Source of the DNA: an uncultured Paracoccaceae bacterium
Lineage (GTDB): Bacteria; Pseudomonadota; Alphaproteobacteria; Rhodobacterales; Rhodobacteraceae
NCBI GenBank assembly: GCA_938002605.1
Contig: CALLAF010000008.1
Location: 1-43,197, forward strand
Reading direction: 5' to 3'
Length of the DNA stretch: 43,197 bases
The notes under the pieces are model-generated. The model ran no database searches, was not told the DNA's origin, and saw only the letters and a program-made list of their open reading frames with translations. Positions 1-7,784 of this stretch are shown here, piece by piece; position 1 is the stretch's first letter; each line of letters starts with the position of its first letter. A program made the translations under genes and the position numbers.

Positions 1-43
1 TTGTTTGCGCGTCAGCCCACTTGTCAGCGCAATCCGCACCGCG

Positions 44-460
44 TCAACCCGGAATTCGTCCGTCCGTTTCAATCCCATAGTTCATCTCCTTTGCTGCAAT
101 AAATGCTATCAAAGGAGCGGCATCAAACCGCGACACGTCCAGAATGCCACGTGCGATCATCCGTTGGTAGAGTGTTTCTGGGTAGCCCGGTGTCACCGAT
201 GGCACACTGACCATTGAGTTAATGTCGGCGGCACGCGCGCGGGCCTCTACGGGGCAATCTTTGGTGGGGTTGCCGTTGGCGGACAGGCCGTCAGCCTCAA
301 GCTTGGCCACAGCGGCAAAGTAAATCGCACATTCGCTCATCACCAATGCCTGCTGGCGTGGGTCATCAAGCGGTAAATTATCTTCAACCACAATCGGCGG
401 GGTTTGGTCACAGGCAGCCAATAGCCCGCATGCGAGAATAGCAACTCTAAATGACGACAT
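44..460 (-). CDS. small secreted lipoprotein, unknown function
   Basis: The product is about 138 residues. It begins with a basic/hydrophobic signal (MSSFRVAILACGLLAACDQ) that ends in a lipobox, LLAAC, so it should be lipidated on Cys and membrane-anchored. I chose the ATG at 460 because a good ribosome site (GAAGGGG) lies about 6 bases upstream and because the lipobox then falls near residue 17. A start further upstream at 496 would put extra non-signal residues in front. The mature part contains two further Cys (in SECAI and KDCPV) that could form a disulfide. I recognise no catalytic motif or named family. The gene stands alone, with decayed phage-like sequence upstream. Confidence is good that it is a real lipoprotein gene; its function is unknown. 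Confidence 0.7.
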   Translation of the reverse strand: MSSFRVAILACGLLAACDQTPPIVVEDNLPLDDPRQQALVMSECAIYFAAVAKLEADGLSANGNPTKDCPVEARARAADINSMVSVPSVTPGYPETLYQRMIARGILDVSRFDAAPLIAFIAAKEMNYGIETDGRIPG

Positions 461-711
461 GGAAAACCCCTTCGATATGCAATTTCCGAGCAGCATAAAT
501 CGAATTCATCAAATGCCAAGCCGAGAATCCGTAAAAACGACCTCTAACCCACCAAAAACACGTGGATTTCTAATTCAAATTCTTATTTGCTAGTCAACGC
601 GAAGCATCCCCAAAAGCTATGCACATGTACGCGTGTATCAAGGTCAATCCTATGCCGCTCACCGACAGAACGCTCAGCACACAGACCTGCTGAGGAACCT
701 CGCATCTATAG

Positions 712-1011
712 CCCAACAAAGCGCCCCCTACGGCGTTATTACCAGCCCTGACCAACAAAGGCACCACTGGCCCAATGGTACGGGCAGCGCAACGGTACCT
801 AGCGCAATGTGTGCTGCAACCTATCTGTGCGCTGTTAGCTGAAGAGGCCAGCAACAAGCTTGGCACACCTGTTAAGATCGACGTCATGCGACCACTGCAA
901 GCGTTTGATGCTGGTGGGCGTGCAAGGGCTTTGGGTGCCATTGTGCGATCACTGGCAATCGCTAAAGAAAACGGCGTTGATATTGAGAAAGCTATGTCAC
1001 TGGTTGATTAG
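712..1011 (+). pseudogene. phage portal-like C-terminal fragment (remnant)
   Basis: An open stretch of about 99 codons begins directly after an in-frame TAG at 709-711 and has no convincing start; an internal ATG is at 775. The segment RYLAQCVLQPICALLAEEAS, then DVMRPLQAFDAGGRARALGA, then a final SLVD resembles, from memory, the C-terminal part of tailed-phage portal proteins, whose helical tail often ends in a similar LVDW. Everything upstream that a portal would need is missing. I therefore read it as a piece of a decayed prophage. The family call is by pattern memory only and could be wrong. The coding character (Ala-rich amphipathic helices) is clearer than the identity. Confidence 0.4.
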
Positions 1012-1042
1012 TCAGAAGGCTGAGCCGGGCCACATATTCTAC

Positions 1043-1243
1043 GGGCCTATTTTGACGCGCCGTGAGGCTTTAGAAAAAGGGCTATCCCGCTATTTCACCG
1101 GGAAGCCCTGCAAATACGGTCATTATGAACAACGGCAAACCAAGACAAGCGGCTGCATGGCGTGTGCGAGATTGGCAGCACGTGAACGCACAGGGATTGT
1201 TGGACCACCATGCGGCTCACGTGTTATCTTTAGGGTGCAGTAA
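1043..1243 (+). pseudogene. phage-type zinc-ribbon/HNH-associated fragment (remnant)
   Basis: The frame 1043-1195 reads LTRREALEKGLSRYFTGKPC followed by KYGHYEQR and SGCMACARLAARERT. The pattern 'R-x-A-x-x-x-G-L-x-R-Y-F-T-G-K-P-C-K-x-G-H' followed by C-x-x-C is a small zinc-binding module often found in phage HNH-type proteins. The N-terminal part of this open frame is the preceding portal-like fragment read out of frame. The module therefore has no proper start and is followed by unrelated residues to the stop at 1243. It is most likely a decayed phage gene piece. The Cys/His pattern is visible directly; the phage origin is inferred from the family and from the neighbouring fragment. Confidence 0.45.
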
Positions 1244-1371
1244 GAACGAGATATAGCGCAACTATACATTCCATTTGATTATGACTGATAGCTGTGATTT
1301 GACGGGCTTTTGTAAATTTAACCCTACCCAAGTCATAGACGGTTGAGTTTGGAGTCATGCCCTTACGCGAA

Positions 1372-1422
1372 CCGAAACAAACCCCGACGCTGTCTTGATT
1401 GACCTCTTGTCCGGCATCGGGG
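1372..1422 (-). terminator. possible intrinsic terminator of the small gene at 1431-1652
   Basis: Read on the minus strand, CCCCGATGC at 1422-1414 can pair with GCGTCGGGG at 1390-1382 (9 bp, one T:G wobble), followed by a T-rich run, TTTGTTT. The loop is long, about 23 bases, so the hairpin is weaker than a textbook terminator. It lies just after the stop of the small minus-strand gene. Confidence 0.45.
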
Positions 1423-1430
1423 CTATTTGT

Positions 1431-1652
1431 TTATACTTTGTCCTTCCAGGCAGTAGTTTTTCTAAGCTTAGTGCCTTCATATTCGATGATAGTGTCTAAA
1501 GCTTCTATTCTGAGCTGCTTGTCGATCATTCGATCAATGAGCGCGTCAACATCAAAACTATCCTCGTACTCAAGGGCAATTGCGCGCCGCTCTTCAATTT
1601 GCGCAGCTCTTATATTTTGAAGACGTACAATATGCTCATTCTCTTTCGCCAT
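1431..1652 (-). CDS. small charged hypothetical protein (73 aa)
   Basis: The product is a soluble, highly charged 73-residue protein: MAKENEHIVRLQNIR, then repeated acidic and basic residues with heptad-like spacing of Ile, Leu and Ala (DALIDRMIDKQLRIEALDTI). It is probably a coiled coil or helical hairpin. AGGTG lies about 6 bases upstream of the ATG, and a terminator-like hairpin follows the stop. Both support a real gene, although the family is not recognised. It sits between the phage-like fragments and tRNA-Asn, so it may be cargo of an old integrated element. No membrane segment or catalytic motif is visible. Confidence 0.5.
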   Translation of the reverse strand: MAKENEHIVRLQNIRAAQIEERRAIALEYEDSFDVDALIDRMIDKQLRIEALDTIIEYEGTKLRKTTAWKDKV

Positions 1653-1740
1653 GGTTACACCTAAACAATTTCTTCAACTATGAGTAGAATTGCACACAAC
1701 TTAAAGGCTATCAAGCCGGGTCAGGTATACAAAACCGGTT

Positions 1741-1761
1741 TGTGCCCCAGCTGTGCCCCAA
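1741..1761. repeat. tandem 9-bp direct repeat beside tRNA-Asn
   Basis: TGTGCCCCA occurs at 1741-1749 and again at 1753-1761, so the copies start 12 bases apart, roughly one helical turn. The pair lies about 50 bases past the 3' end of tRNA-Asn and just beyond its terminator. Short tandem repeats of this kind beside a tRNA are typical arm-type sites for tyrosine integrases. No integrase gene remains in the window, so that role is inference. Confidence 0.5.
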
Positions 1762-1797
1762 AAGAAAAAAGGGCTTAACGCTATTTGCGCTAAGCCC
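1761..1797 (-). terminator. intrinsic terminator of tRNA-Asn
   Basis: On the minus strand, a few bases after the encoded CCA end, GGGCTTAGCGC (1797-1787) pairs with GCGTTAAGCCC (1781-1771). The hairpin is followed directly by TTTTTTCTTT (1770-1761). Only one position of the stem is not Watson-Crick. This is a textbook rho-independent terminator for the tRNA. Confidence 0.85.
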
Positions 1798-1807
1798 TTG
1801 AATTCTT

Positions 1808-1882
1808 TGGCTCCGACGGTAGGGGTCGAACCTACGACCAATTGATTAACAGTCAACTGCTCTACCACTGAGCTACGTCGGA
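1808..1882 (-). tRNA. tRNA-Asn (anticodon GTT)
   Basis: The minus strand folds as a complete cloverleaf. The acceptor stem is TCCGACG/CGTCGGA, the D arm is GCTC-AGTGGTA-GAGC, and the anticodon arm has loop CTGTTAA with anticodon GTT. The T arm carries TTCGACC, the discriminator base is G, and CCA is genome-encoded at 1810-1808. A promoter lies immediately upstream and a strong terminator immediately downstream, so this is a single-gene transcript. Its 3' flank holds tandem repeats and phage-like fragments, as expected where integrases have used the tRNA as a target. Confidence 0.97.
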
Positions 1883-1894
1883 ACATCTGCGGGC

Positions 1895-1923
1895 CGTATA
1901 GCAATGCGTATTCCCGGCGTCCA
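1895..1923 (-). promoter_or_regulatory. sigma-70 type promoter of tRNA-Asn
   Basis: On the minus strand a -35 like TGGACG (1923-1918) is separated by exactly 17 bases from a -10 like TATACG (1900-1895). The mature tRNA begins 12 bases further on. Spacing and position fit a housekeeping promoter; the elements match consensus only partly. Confidence 0.6.
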
Positions 1924-1960
1924 GAGGTTTTGTGCGTTTTTTTTACATTCTTGTCACGGG

Positions 1961-2878
1961 CTATTCAGCAGCGTCATTTATCTGAAATTTTGCGTCAAAA
2001 CCGATGGATGGTAATGCCAAAACGACATCACGTTGACACAGATCAATCAGATGAGCGAAGGCATTTCGCTGCGCTGCAGGCAAAAGTACGGGCGCAAGGT
2101 CATCGTAGATCGATTCTGTCAGCGCGGGGACTTTGAACGCGCCCTGCCCTAGCGCGAAAAGAATCTGATTTTCACGGGCTTGGCGATGTTTCATGAGCCA
2201 CGCGAGCCACTCTTTGGGCTGGATAATCGCCGCACCGTGGCCTGGGAAGTAGCGTTTTGCGGGCATTTCGCGCAACTTGCGGCATGACTGCATGAAGGCT
2301 GTCAGATCTCCATCGGGTGGTGAAATCAGCGACGTGGACCACCCCATGATATGATCGCCCGTAAATATGTCATCGCCCCATGCAAAGCACAGATGGTTCG
2401 CCATATGGCCCGGCGTATGGATCGCGGTGATCTCGCCCCACGAGCCGTTGATCTTTGCACCATCTGGCAAACAGGCATCAGGTTGGTAACTGTGGTCCAC
2501 CCCTTCCCCGCCGCGTTTCATTCCTGCATTAAGCAGCGCGGTCATGATATCGCTGCGCCCGGCATCGCTATTGCCAAACCCTGCGATAGGCGCCCCCGTT
2601 TGTTTGGACAGCGCCGCGCAAAGCCCTGAGTGATCGCGATGGCTGTGTGTAACTAGAATATGTGCGACCCTGCGGCCATCCAGTGCTTGCAGTAGCGTAT
2701 TAAAATGCGTCGGATCATCGGGGCCGGGATCAATCACAATGACGTCGCTTTCGCCCAGAATATATGTATTTGTGCCCCAATAGGTCATCGGCGATGCATT
2801 GGGCGCCAGCACCCGTTGCAGGCCCGGTTGTAATTGCTCAGCGATACCAACAGGCGGCATTTTTTCGCGATGCGTCAT
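1961..2878 (-). CDS. MBL-fold metallo-hydrolase (LACTB2/glyoxalase II-like)
   Basis: A 305-residue soluble protein of the metallo-beta-lactamase fold. The signature THSHRDHSG at about residues 77-85 supplies the H-x-H-x-D-H metal ligands. Later HTPGHMANHLCF and FTGDHIMGW supply the third and bridging ligands (GH and GD), and FPGHG near the C-terminus gives the last His. The early IDPGPDD turn is also typical. This subgroup hydrolyses thioesters, phosphoesters or RNA ends; the substrate cannot be read from sequence. The start is the ATG at 2878; a second Met at residue 7 is an alternative. It is divergent from the sensor kinase at 2923, with 44 bases between the starts, so the two share a control region. 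Confidence 0.85.
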   Translation of the reverse strand: MTHREKMPPVGIAEQLQPGLQRVLAPNASPMTYWGTNTYILGESDVIVIDPGPDDPTHFNTLLQALDGRRVAHILVTHSHRDHSGLCAALSKQTGAPIAGFGNSDAGRSDIMTALLNAGMKRGGEGVDHSYQPDACLPDGAKINGSWGEITAIHTPGHMANHLCFAWGDDIFTGDHIMGWSTSLISPPDGDLTAFMQSCRKLREMPAKRYFPGHGAAIIQPKEWLAWLMKHRQARENQILFALGQGAFKVPALTESIYDDLAPVLLPAAQRNAFAHLIDLCQRDVVLALPSIGFDAKFQINDAAE

Positions 2879-2922
2879 ATTCAGCGCTTCCCGTTTAAGG
2901 TTGAGAACGGTAGCCTTGCCCC

Positions 2923-4242
2923 ATGTTTTTCCGTTGGCTCAAAACCTATATGCCGCGCGGCATCTATGCGCGCGCCGCTCTGATCTTGATTTTGCCAGTT
3001 TTGCTGCTGCAATTGCTGATTTCCGTTGTCTTCATTCAGCGTCATTTTGAAGGCGTTACCCTGCGGATGACAAGCGCTGAAAGCATCGACCTTCGCTATA
3101 TACTTGATAGCGTGAACGCAGCGCCCGACATCGATGCGGCGCGCGCGGTTGCGGAAAGCATCGGTACGGCCCTGCAAATTACTACCGATTTTTCTACAAG
3201 CGACATCCCCACTGAGGACCACATACCCTTTGTTGATCTTACCGGAAGCTCGGTTATCGCGACGTTGCGCAACCGTATTGACCCGTTATTGGCAGTATCA
3301 CTGGCGGATCGGCGCGTCGTGGTCATGTGGGTTGAAACACAGCACGGACCTATAAGGTTTGAATTTAGCAGGCGGCGTGTGTCAGCCACAAACCCACACC
3401 AACTGCTGGTTATTATGGTCGTGATGGGCGCGTTCATGACGGCAATCGCTTTTATCTTTTTGCGCAACCAGCTTCGTCCGATTAAACGCATGGCCGAAGC
3501 GGCGACAGATTACGGGCGTGGCCGGATCACTAATTTCACCCCCACCGGAGCCGTTGAAGTGCGCGCGGCGGGGACTGCATTTCTTGATATGCGCAACCGG
3601 CTAGAGCGCCAAATCCAAAGCCGCACCTTGATGCTTTCGGGGGTCAGCCATGATTTGCGCACCCCGCTCACCCGGATGCGGCTTGGCTTGTCATTCTTAG
3701 ACGAAGAAGATGCCGCACCGCTGATTGAAGATGTCGACGAAATGCAGCGCCTACTGGATGCGTTTTTGGACTTTGCGCGCAGTGATGCCAGTGATGAAAT
3801 TGCGCCCACCGCCCCCGGTGACATCGTGCGCGGTGTGCTGACCAGTCACAAACGCATGGGCGACGCGCTGACCCTTGATCGCATTGAAGGTGGCGATATC
3901 ACCGTTCCGCTGCGCCCGACTGCGATCCGGCGTGCATTGGATAATCTTGTGGGCAACGCCCTGCGCTACGGCAATCGCGCACAAATCGGTGTGAGCGTCA
4001 CAGATCGCGCTGTCCGGTTTTGGGTGGCTGACGATGGTCCCGGCATTCCACCCGAACAATACGACAACGCGATGAGCCCCTTTGTCCGGCTTGATCCGGC
4101 CCGCAACCAAGACAAAGGCAGCGGCGTTGGTTTGGGCCTCTCGATTGTCGCTGATATCGCACGCACTCATGGCGGGGTGCTGCGGTTAAGTCGCTGTGAA
4201 AACCTCGGCGGCTTAAAGGCCGAATTGGTCATCGGCCGGTAG
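2923..4242 (+). CDS. EnvZ-like sensor histidine kinase
   Basis: A 439-residue inner-membrane kinase. TM1 spans about residues 18-38 and a periplasmic region runs to about 158. TM2 is at about 161-180 (LLVIMVVMGAFMTAIAFIFL), followed by a HAMP region with RPIKRMAEAA. The dimerisation/phosphoacceptor box is VSHDLRTPLTRMRL, with His243. The ATPase domain shows the N box (NLVGNALRYG), DDGPGIP and GVGLGLSIV. Architecture and H-box are those of the EnvZ/OmpR osmosensing type. The partner regulator is not adjacent on either side, which is unusual for this family; it may lie elsewhere. A perfect hairpin follows the stop. Confidence 0.88.
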   Translation: MFFRWLKTYMPRGIYARAALILILPVLLLQLLISVVFIQRHFEGVTLRMTSAESIDLRYILDSVNAAPDIDAARAVAESIGTALQITTDFSTSDIPTEDHIPFVDLTGSSVIATLRNRIDPLLAVSLADRRVVVMWVETQHGPIRFEFSRRRVSATNPHQLLVIMVVMGAFMTAIAFIFLRNQLRPIKRMAEAATDYGRGRITNFTPTGAVEVRAAGTAFLDMRNRLERQIQSRTLMLSGVSHDLRTPLTRMRLGLSFLDEEDAAPLIEDVDEMQRLLDAFLDFARSDASDEIAPTAPGDIVRGVLTSHKRMGDALTLDRIEGGDITVPLRPTAIRRALDNLVGNALRYGNRAQIGVSVTDRAVRFWVADDGPGIPPEQYDNAMSPFVRLDPARNQDKGSGVGLGLSIVADIARTHGGVLRLSRCENLGGLKAELVIGR

Positions 4243-4250
4243 AGGTTCAA

Positions 4251-4270
4251 GGGGCCGCATCTGCGGCCCC
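4251..4270. terminator. hairpin between convergent genes
   Basis: GGGGCCGCA-TC-TGCGGCCCC is a perfect 9-bp inverted repeat lying between the stop of the sensor kinase and the stop of the convergent transglutaminase/DUF2126 gene. There is no T run on either side, so it may act as a bidirectional transcript-end structure rather than a strong intrinsic terminator. Confidence 0.55.
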
Positions 4271-4275
4271 GACAT

Positions 4276-7200
4276 TCACGCAAACCGCAGATCGAGCGTC
4301 CAAAACTGATGCGTGTTCTCGCGCGGACGGATCGGCGTGAAACGTTCTGGCGTGTGCTGTCCGGCAACAAAACGCACGCGGCGGCGACCTTCGGCCTCTA
4401 AGTCGTTCACAGGGCGGGTTTCATGAGCACGCCCGCCTTGGTGCGCCACATGATAGGTTAGCCCACCAACCGAGCGCCCAATCGTTTTATCATAAAGATC
4501 AAACACAAGCGGCGCATGGGCCGGAATTGTCGGATGCAGCGATGACCAAGGTTGCCAACTACGGAACCGGATCCCTGCCCCGCGCAGGTCAGCCCCGTAA
4601 TCACGCAAGGGCACTTCGACCTGATTACAGGTCAATATATAGCGGTCCGACCACGGGCCCGCGACGGTGATCTCAACACGTTCAAGCGAGCTATCGACAT
4701 AGCGCGATGTACCGCCCGCACTGCTTTCTTCGCCCAAGACCAGCCAAGGCTCAATCGCATTGCGCAAGCTCAGGGTAAGCCCCTCAACCTCGGTGGTGCC
4801 GACTTCGGGGAAGCGGAATTCGAATTGTGCATCATACCAATCAGGGCGGAACTCAAACCCATGGGCCTGCGTTAAATCGGCAAGCACTTCTTGGAAATCA
4901 TCCCAGACATGATGCGGCAGCAGATGTTTATCATGCAGATCGCTATGCCAATCGATCAGGGGTTCTGTATAAGGTTTGTCCCAGAACCACGCCAAAAGCG
5001 CGCGGATGATCAACCCTTGCGCCATCGACATTTGCCAATGCGGTGGCATTTCAAACCCGCGAAATTCGACCAGTCCCAAACGCCCTGTTGGGCTATCGGG
5101 CGAGAACATTTTGTCGATGCAGATTTCCGCGCGGTGGGTATTGCCCGTCAGGTCGGTCAGTAGATGCCGCAAAATTCGGTCCGACAACCAAGGGAACCCC
5201 TGCCCGCTGTCTTGCATCCGCTGCAATTCCGTCAGCGCGATTTCCATCTCATACACATTGCCTGACCGCCCTTCGTCAAAGCGCGGCGCCTGCGATGTGG
5301 GGCCAATAAATGTGCCTGAAAACAAATAAGATAGCGACGGATGGCGCTGCCAATAGCGCACCACCGATGCAGCAAGATCAGGGCGCCGCAAAAACGGGCT
5401 ATCGCCCGGTGTTTGCCCGCCGACAACGATGTGGTTACCACCACCGGAACCCGTCAAACGCCCATCAACCATAAAGGTAAAACTGTCCAATTCGCATTGG
5501 CGGGCTTCTTCATACAGCGCCTCTGTGATGTCGCGCAGCCCGTTCCAATTGTTGGCCGGGTGGATGTTGATCTCGATCACGCCGGGGTCTGGGGTGACGC
5601 GAATGACGTTGATCGACGGGTCGCGCGGTGGCTCGTAACCTTCGATCCGCACGGTCAGCTCCATTTCCATGGCGGTTTCTTCGGCGGCTTCCACCAGATC
5701 AAGATATTCATCGGCCGATCCCGTGGGCGGCATAAAGACATGCAAAATGCCATCGCGCACTTCGACAGTCAGCGCGGTGCGGATAGGCATGCCTTCCTCC
5801 CAGAACGTCTGCCCGCCTGCAATCCAGTCATCAGAACTGGCCACATCGCGCAGCCAGTGATTTGCTGTATAGTCTTGGGCCGGTCCTGCCGCACCGCCAG
5901 ATGCAGCCTGCATGACCTGGCGTGCTGGCGTTGGTGGCCGCCGCGTCATCGGATCACGGACAAAGGGTTTATCGACGCGTTTGCGTTTTCCTTTTTTATC
6001 ACGTTCGCTTTTACGCAAGGTCGCAAGCGGCAAACGTAGGCCCGCCGGGCTGTCGCCGGGGGTTAAAAACAGTTTTCCGCGCCGTGTTGTCCATCGTTCA
6101 GACGCCCATTTGAAACGACGCTGTGCCGATGCTTTGGCCTGCGCAAGCTGCAAGGGGATCGCAAAACTAGACGGTTTGTCCAAACCGTTGTTCATCATGC
6201 GAATAAGACGCGCACGTTCTTGCGGATCAGCAAGCTCGCTATCTTCGGCAGTCACGTTTTCAGGGAGGAGCGCCTCGGTTCCCATGAAATGCAGCGGATC
6301 TTCATAGACGTCATGGACATATTCATCGTCGAACCCAAGATTTTCAGCGAGCTTCCCGGCGAAATCGCTGGCGGTTTCGGATGTTGCCGTGCCTGTGCCC
6401 TCTTTCGCGATCAAATCAACATCTGACCAAAGCGGCAGACCATCACCGCGCCAAATGATCGAATAAGCCCACCGCGGCAGCGCTTCGCCCGGGTACCATT
6501 TTCCCTGCCCATGGTGTAAAACCCCGTGCGGGGCAAAGCGTTTGTGCAGGCGGCGCAGCAGTTCATCAGCGTATTGCTGTTTGGTCGGGCCGACGGCATC
6601 TGTTGTCCATTCGGCCCCATCCCGGTCATTGGCAGAATTGAACGTAGGCTCGCCACCCATCGTTAACCGCATGTCTTGTGCGTTCAGTTTGGTTTCAATT
6701 GTCTGGCCGGCTTTGTCGATTTCTGTCCATTGGTCCGGCGACAAGGGCCGCGTGACGCGTGGCGGTTCTGCGATCCGCTGGACGGACATATCAAATCCAA
6801 ATGTCACCTCGGCCTTATCATGCGCGCCAGATATCGCGGCGGCAGAGCTGGGCTCTGGGGTGCAAGCAAGTGGAATATGCCCTTCCCCCGCAAACAGGCC
6901 AGAGGTCGGATCCATCCCGACCCACCCCGCACCGGGCAGGTAAACTTCTGCCCAAGCATGCAGATCGGTGAAATCTTCGGTGGGGCCTGACGGGCCAGAA
7001 ATTGGCTTTTGATCAGAAGTAAGCTGAATCAAATAGCCCGACACAAACCGCGCGGCGTAGCCAAGGCGGCGAAACAGGGCGACCAACAACCATGCGCTAT
7101 CGCGGCACGACCCAAGCGCCTTTTTGATCGTTTCCGTCGGCGACTGCACCCCTGGTTCCATCCGGATGGTATAGGAAATCGCATCGGCCACATATTGGTT

Positions 7201-7644
7201 GACAGCAACCAGCCAATTGTTTGTTTCGCCAACTTGCGGCGGGGCATTAGCGACGAAGTCTTCAAACACCGCGCCGCGCGCGATCTTTTTCAGATAGGGG
7301 CGCAAATCGCGCACCAGCGCTTTATCATATAAAAATGGAACTTTATCGGCACTGGCATCAAGAAAGAAGTCAAACGGGTTAATCGCCACCATGTCCGCAA
7401 CCAAATCAACGGTGACAGAAAGTTCGCGCGTGGGTTCCGGAAACACCAATCGGGCTTGCCAGTTCGAAAACGCATCTTGCTGCCAATTCACGAAATGCGA
7501 CTTGGGCTCGATCGTCAGGCTATAACTTACGATTGGCGTGCGGGCATGTGGGGTGGGTCTGAGCCGAACAATATGCGGTGCGAGGTTAATCAACCGATCA
7601 TAAGTGTAGGTCGTTTTGTGCGAAAGTGCCACTTTTATAGACAT
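4276..7644 (-). CDS. transglutaminase-like / DUF2126 large protein
   Basis: A 1122-residue soluble protein. Residues 1-90 match the bacterial transglutaminase N-terminal region (SHKTTYTYDRLINLAPHIVR). The papain-like core has Cys180 in LGSCRDSAWLL, His229 in DLHAWAEVYLP and Asp245 in GMDPTSG, a complete triad. From about residue 290 onward comes the long DUF2126 region, including LRLTMGGEPTFNS-type text (DMRLTMGGEPTFNSANDRDG) and GSGGGNHIVVGG. No signal peptide is present, so it is probably cytoplasmic. It is divergent from the ATP-grasp, alpha-E and Anbu genes, a grouping predicted in the literature to form a peptide ligation/processing system. The 140-base gap to the ATP-grasp start should hold both promoters. 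The reaction has not been shown. Confidence 0.9.
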   Translation of the reverse strand: MSIKVALSHKTTYTYDRLINLAPHIVRLRPTPHARTPIVSYSLTIEPKSHFVNWQQDAFSNWQARLVFPEPTRELSVTVDLVADMVAINPFDFFLDASADKVPFLYDKALVRDLRPYLKKIARGAVFEDFVANAPPQVGETNNWLVAVNQYVADAISYTIRMEPGVQSPTETIKKALGSCRDSAWLLVALFRRLGYAARFVSGYLIQLTSDQKPISGPSGPTEDFTDLHAWAEVYLPGAGWVGMDPTSGLFAGEGHIPLACTPEPSSAAAISGAHDKAEVTFGFDMSVQRIAEPPRVTRPLSPDQWTEIDKAGQTIETKLNAQDMRLTMGGEPTFNSANDRDGAEWTTDAVGPTKQQYADELLRRLHKRFAPHGVLHHGQGKWYPGEALPRWAYSIIWRGDGLPLWSDVDLIAKEGTGTATSETASDFAGKLAENLGFDDEYVHDVYEDPLHFMGTEALLPENVTAEDSELADPQERARLIRMMNNGLDKPSSFAIPLQLAQAKASAQRRFKWASERWTTRRGKLFLTPGDSPAGLRLPLATLRKSERDKKGKRKRVDKPFVRDPMTRRPPTPARQVMQAASGGAAGPAQDYTANHWLRDVASSDDWIAGGQTFWEEGMPIRTALTVEVRDGILHVFMPPTGSADEYLDLVEAAEETAMEMELTVRIEGYEPPRDPSINVIRVTPDPGVIEINIHPANNWNGLRDITEALYEEARQCELDSFTFMVDGRLTGSGGGNHIVVGGQTPGDSPFLRRPDLAASVVRYWQRHPSLSYLFSGTFIGPTSQAPRFDEGRSGNVYEMEIALTELQRMQDSGQGFPWLSDRILRHLLTDLTGNTHRAEICIDKMFSPDSPTGRLGLVEFRGFEMPPHWQMSMAQGLIIRALLAWFWDKPYTEPLIDWHSDLHDKHLLPHHVWDDFQEVLADLTQAHGFEFRPDWYDAQFEFRFPEVGTTEVEGLTLSLRNAIEPWLVLGEESSAGGTSRYVDSSLERVEITVAGPWSDRYILTCNQVEVPLRDYGADLRGAGIRFRSWQPWSSLHPTIPAHAPLVFDLYDKTIGRSVGGLTYHVAHQGGRAHETRPVNDLEAEGRRRVRFVAGQHTPERFTPIRPRENTHQFWTLDLRFA

Positions 7645-7784
7645 AGGCGAACTATTTCCTCGGTAACAGCCGCTCCGGGCTTGGTTTCAATTATTAGATG
7701 CTATTTCCTAAACGATGAAAACAGTTAGGGGCGTTTCAGCAACGCAACAAAGGTCGAATGCTCAAAAAAACGTCAGGAAGTAGT

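Noticed and set aside
1701..1904. A 67-codon frame across tRNA-Asn on the minus strand
   Set aside because: It translates the tRNA and its terminator. The familiar-looking SSVVEQLTVNQ text is a tRNA translation artefact.
5341..6039. A 232-codon open frame on the plus strand inside the transglutaminase/DUF2126 gene
   Set aside because: It lies entirely opposite a strongly supported 1122-residue gene, has no recognisable family or ribosome site, and is rich in Arg, His and Cys, as expected of antisense frames in GC-rich DNA.
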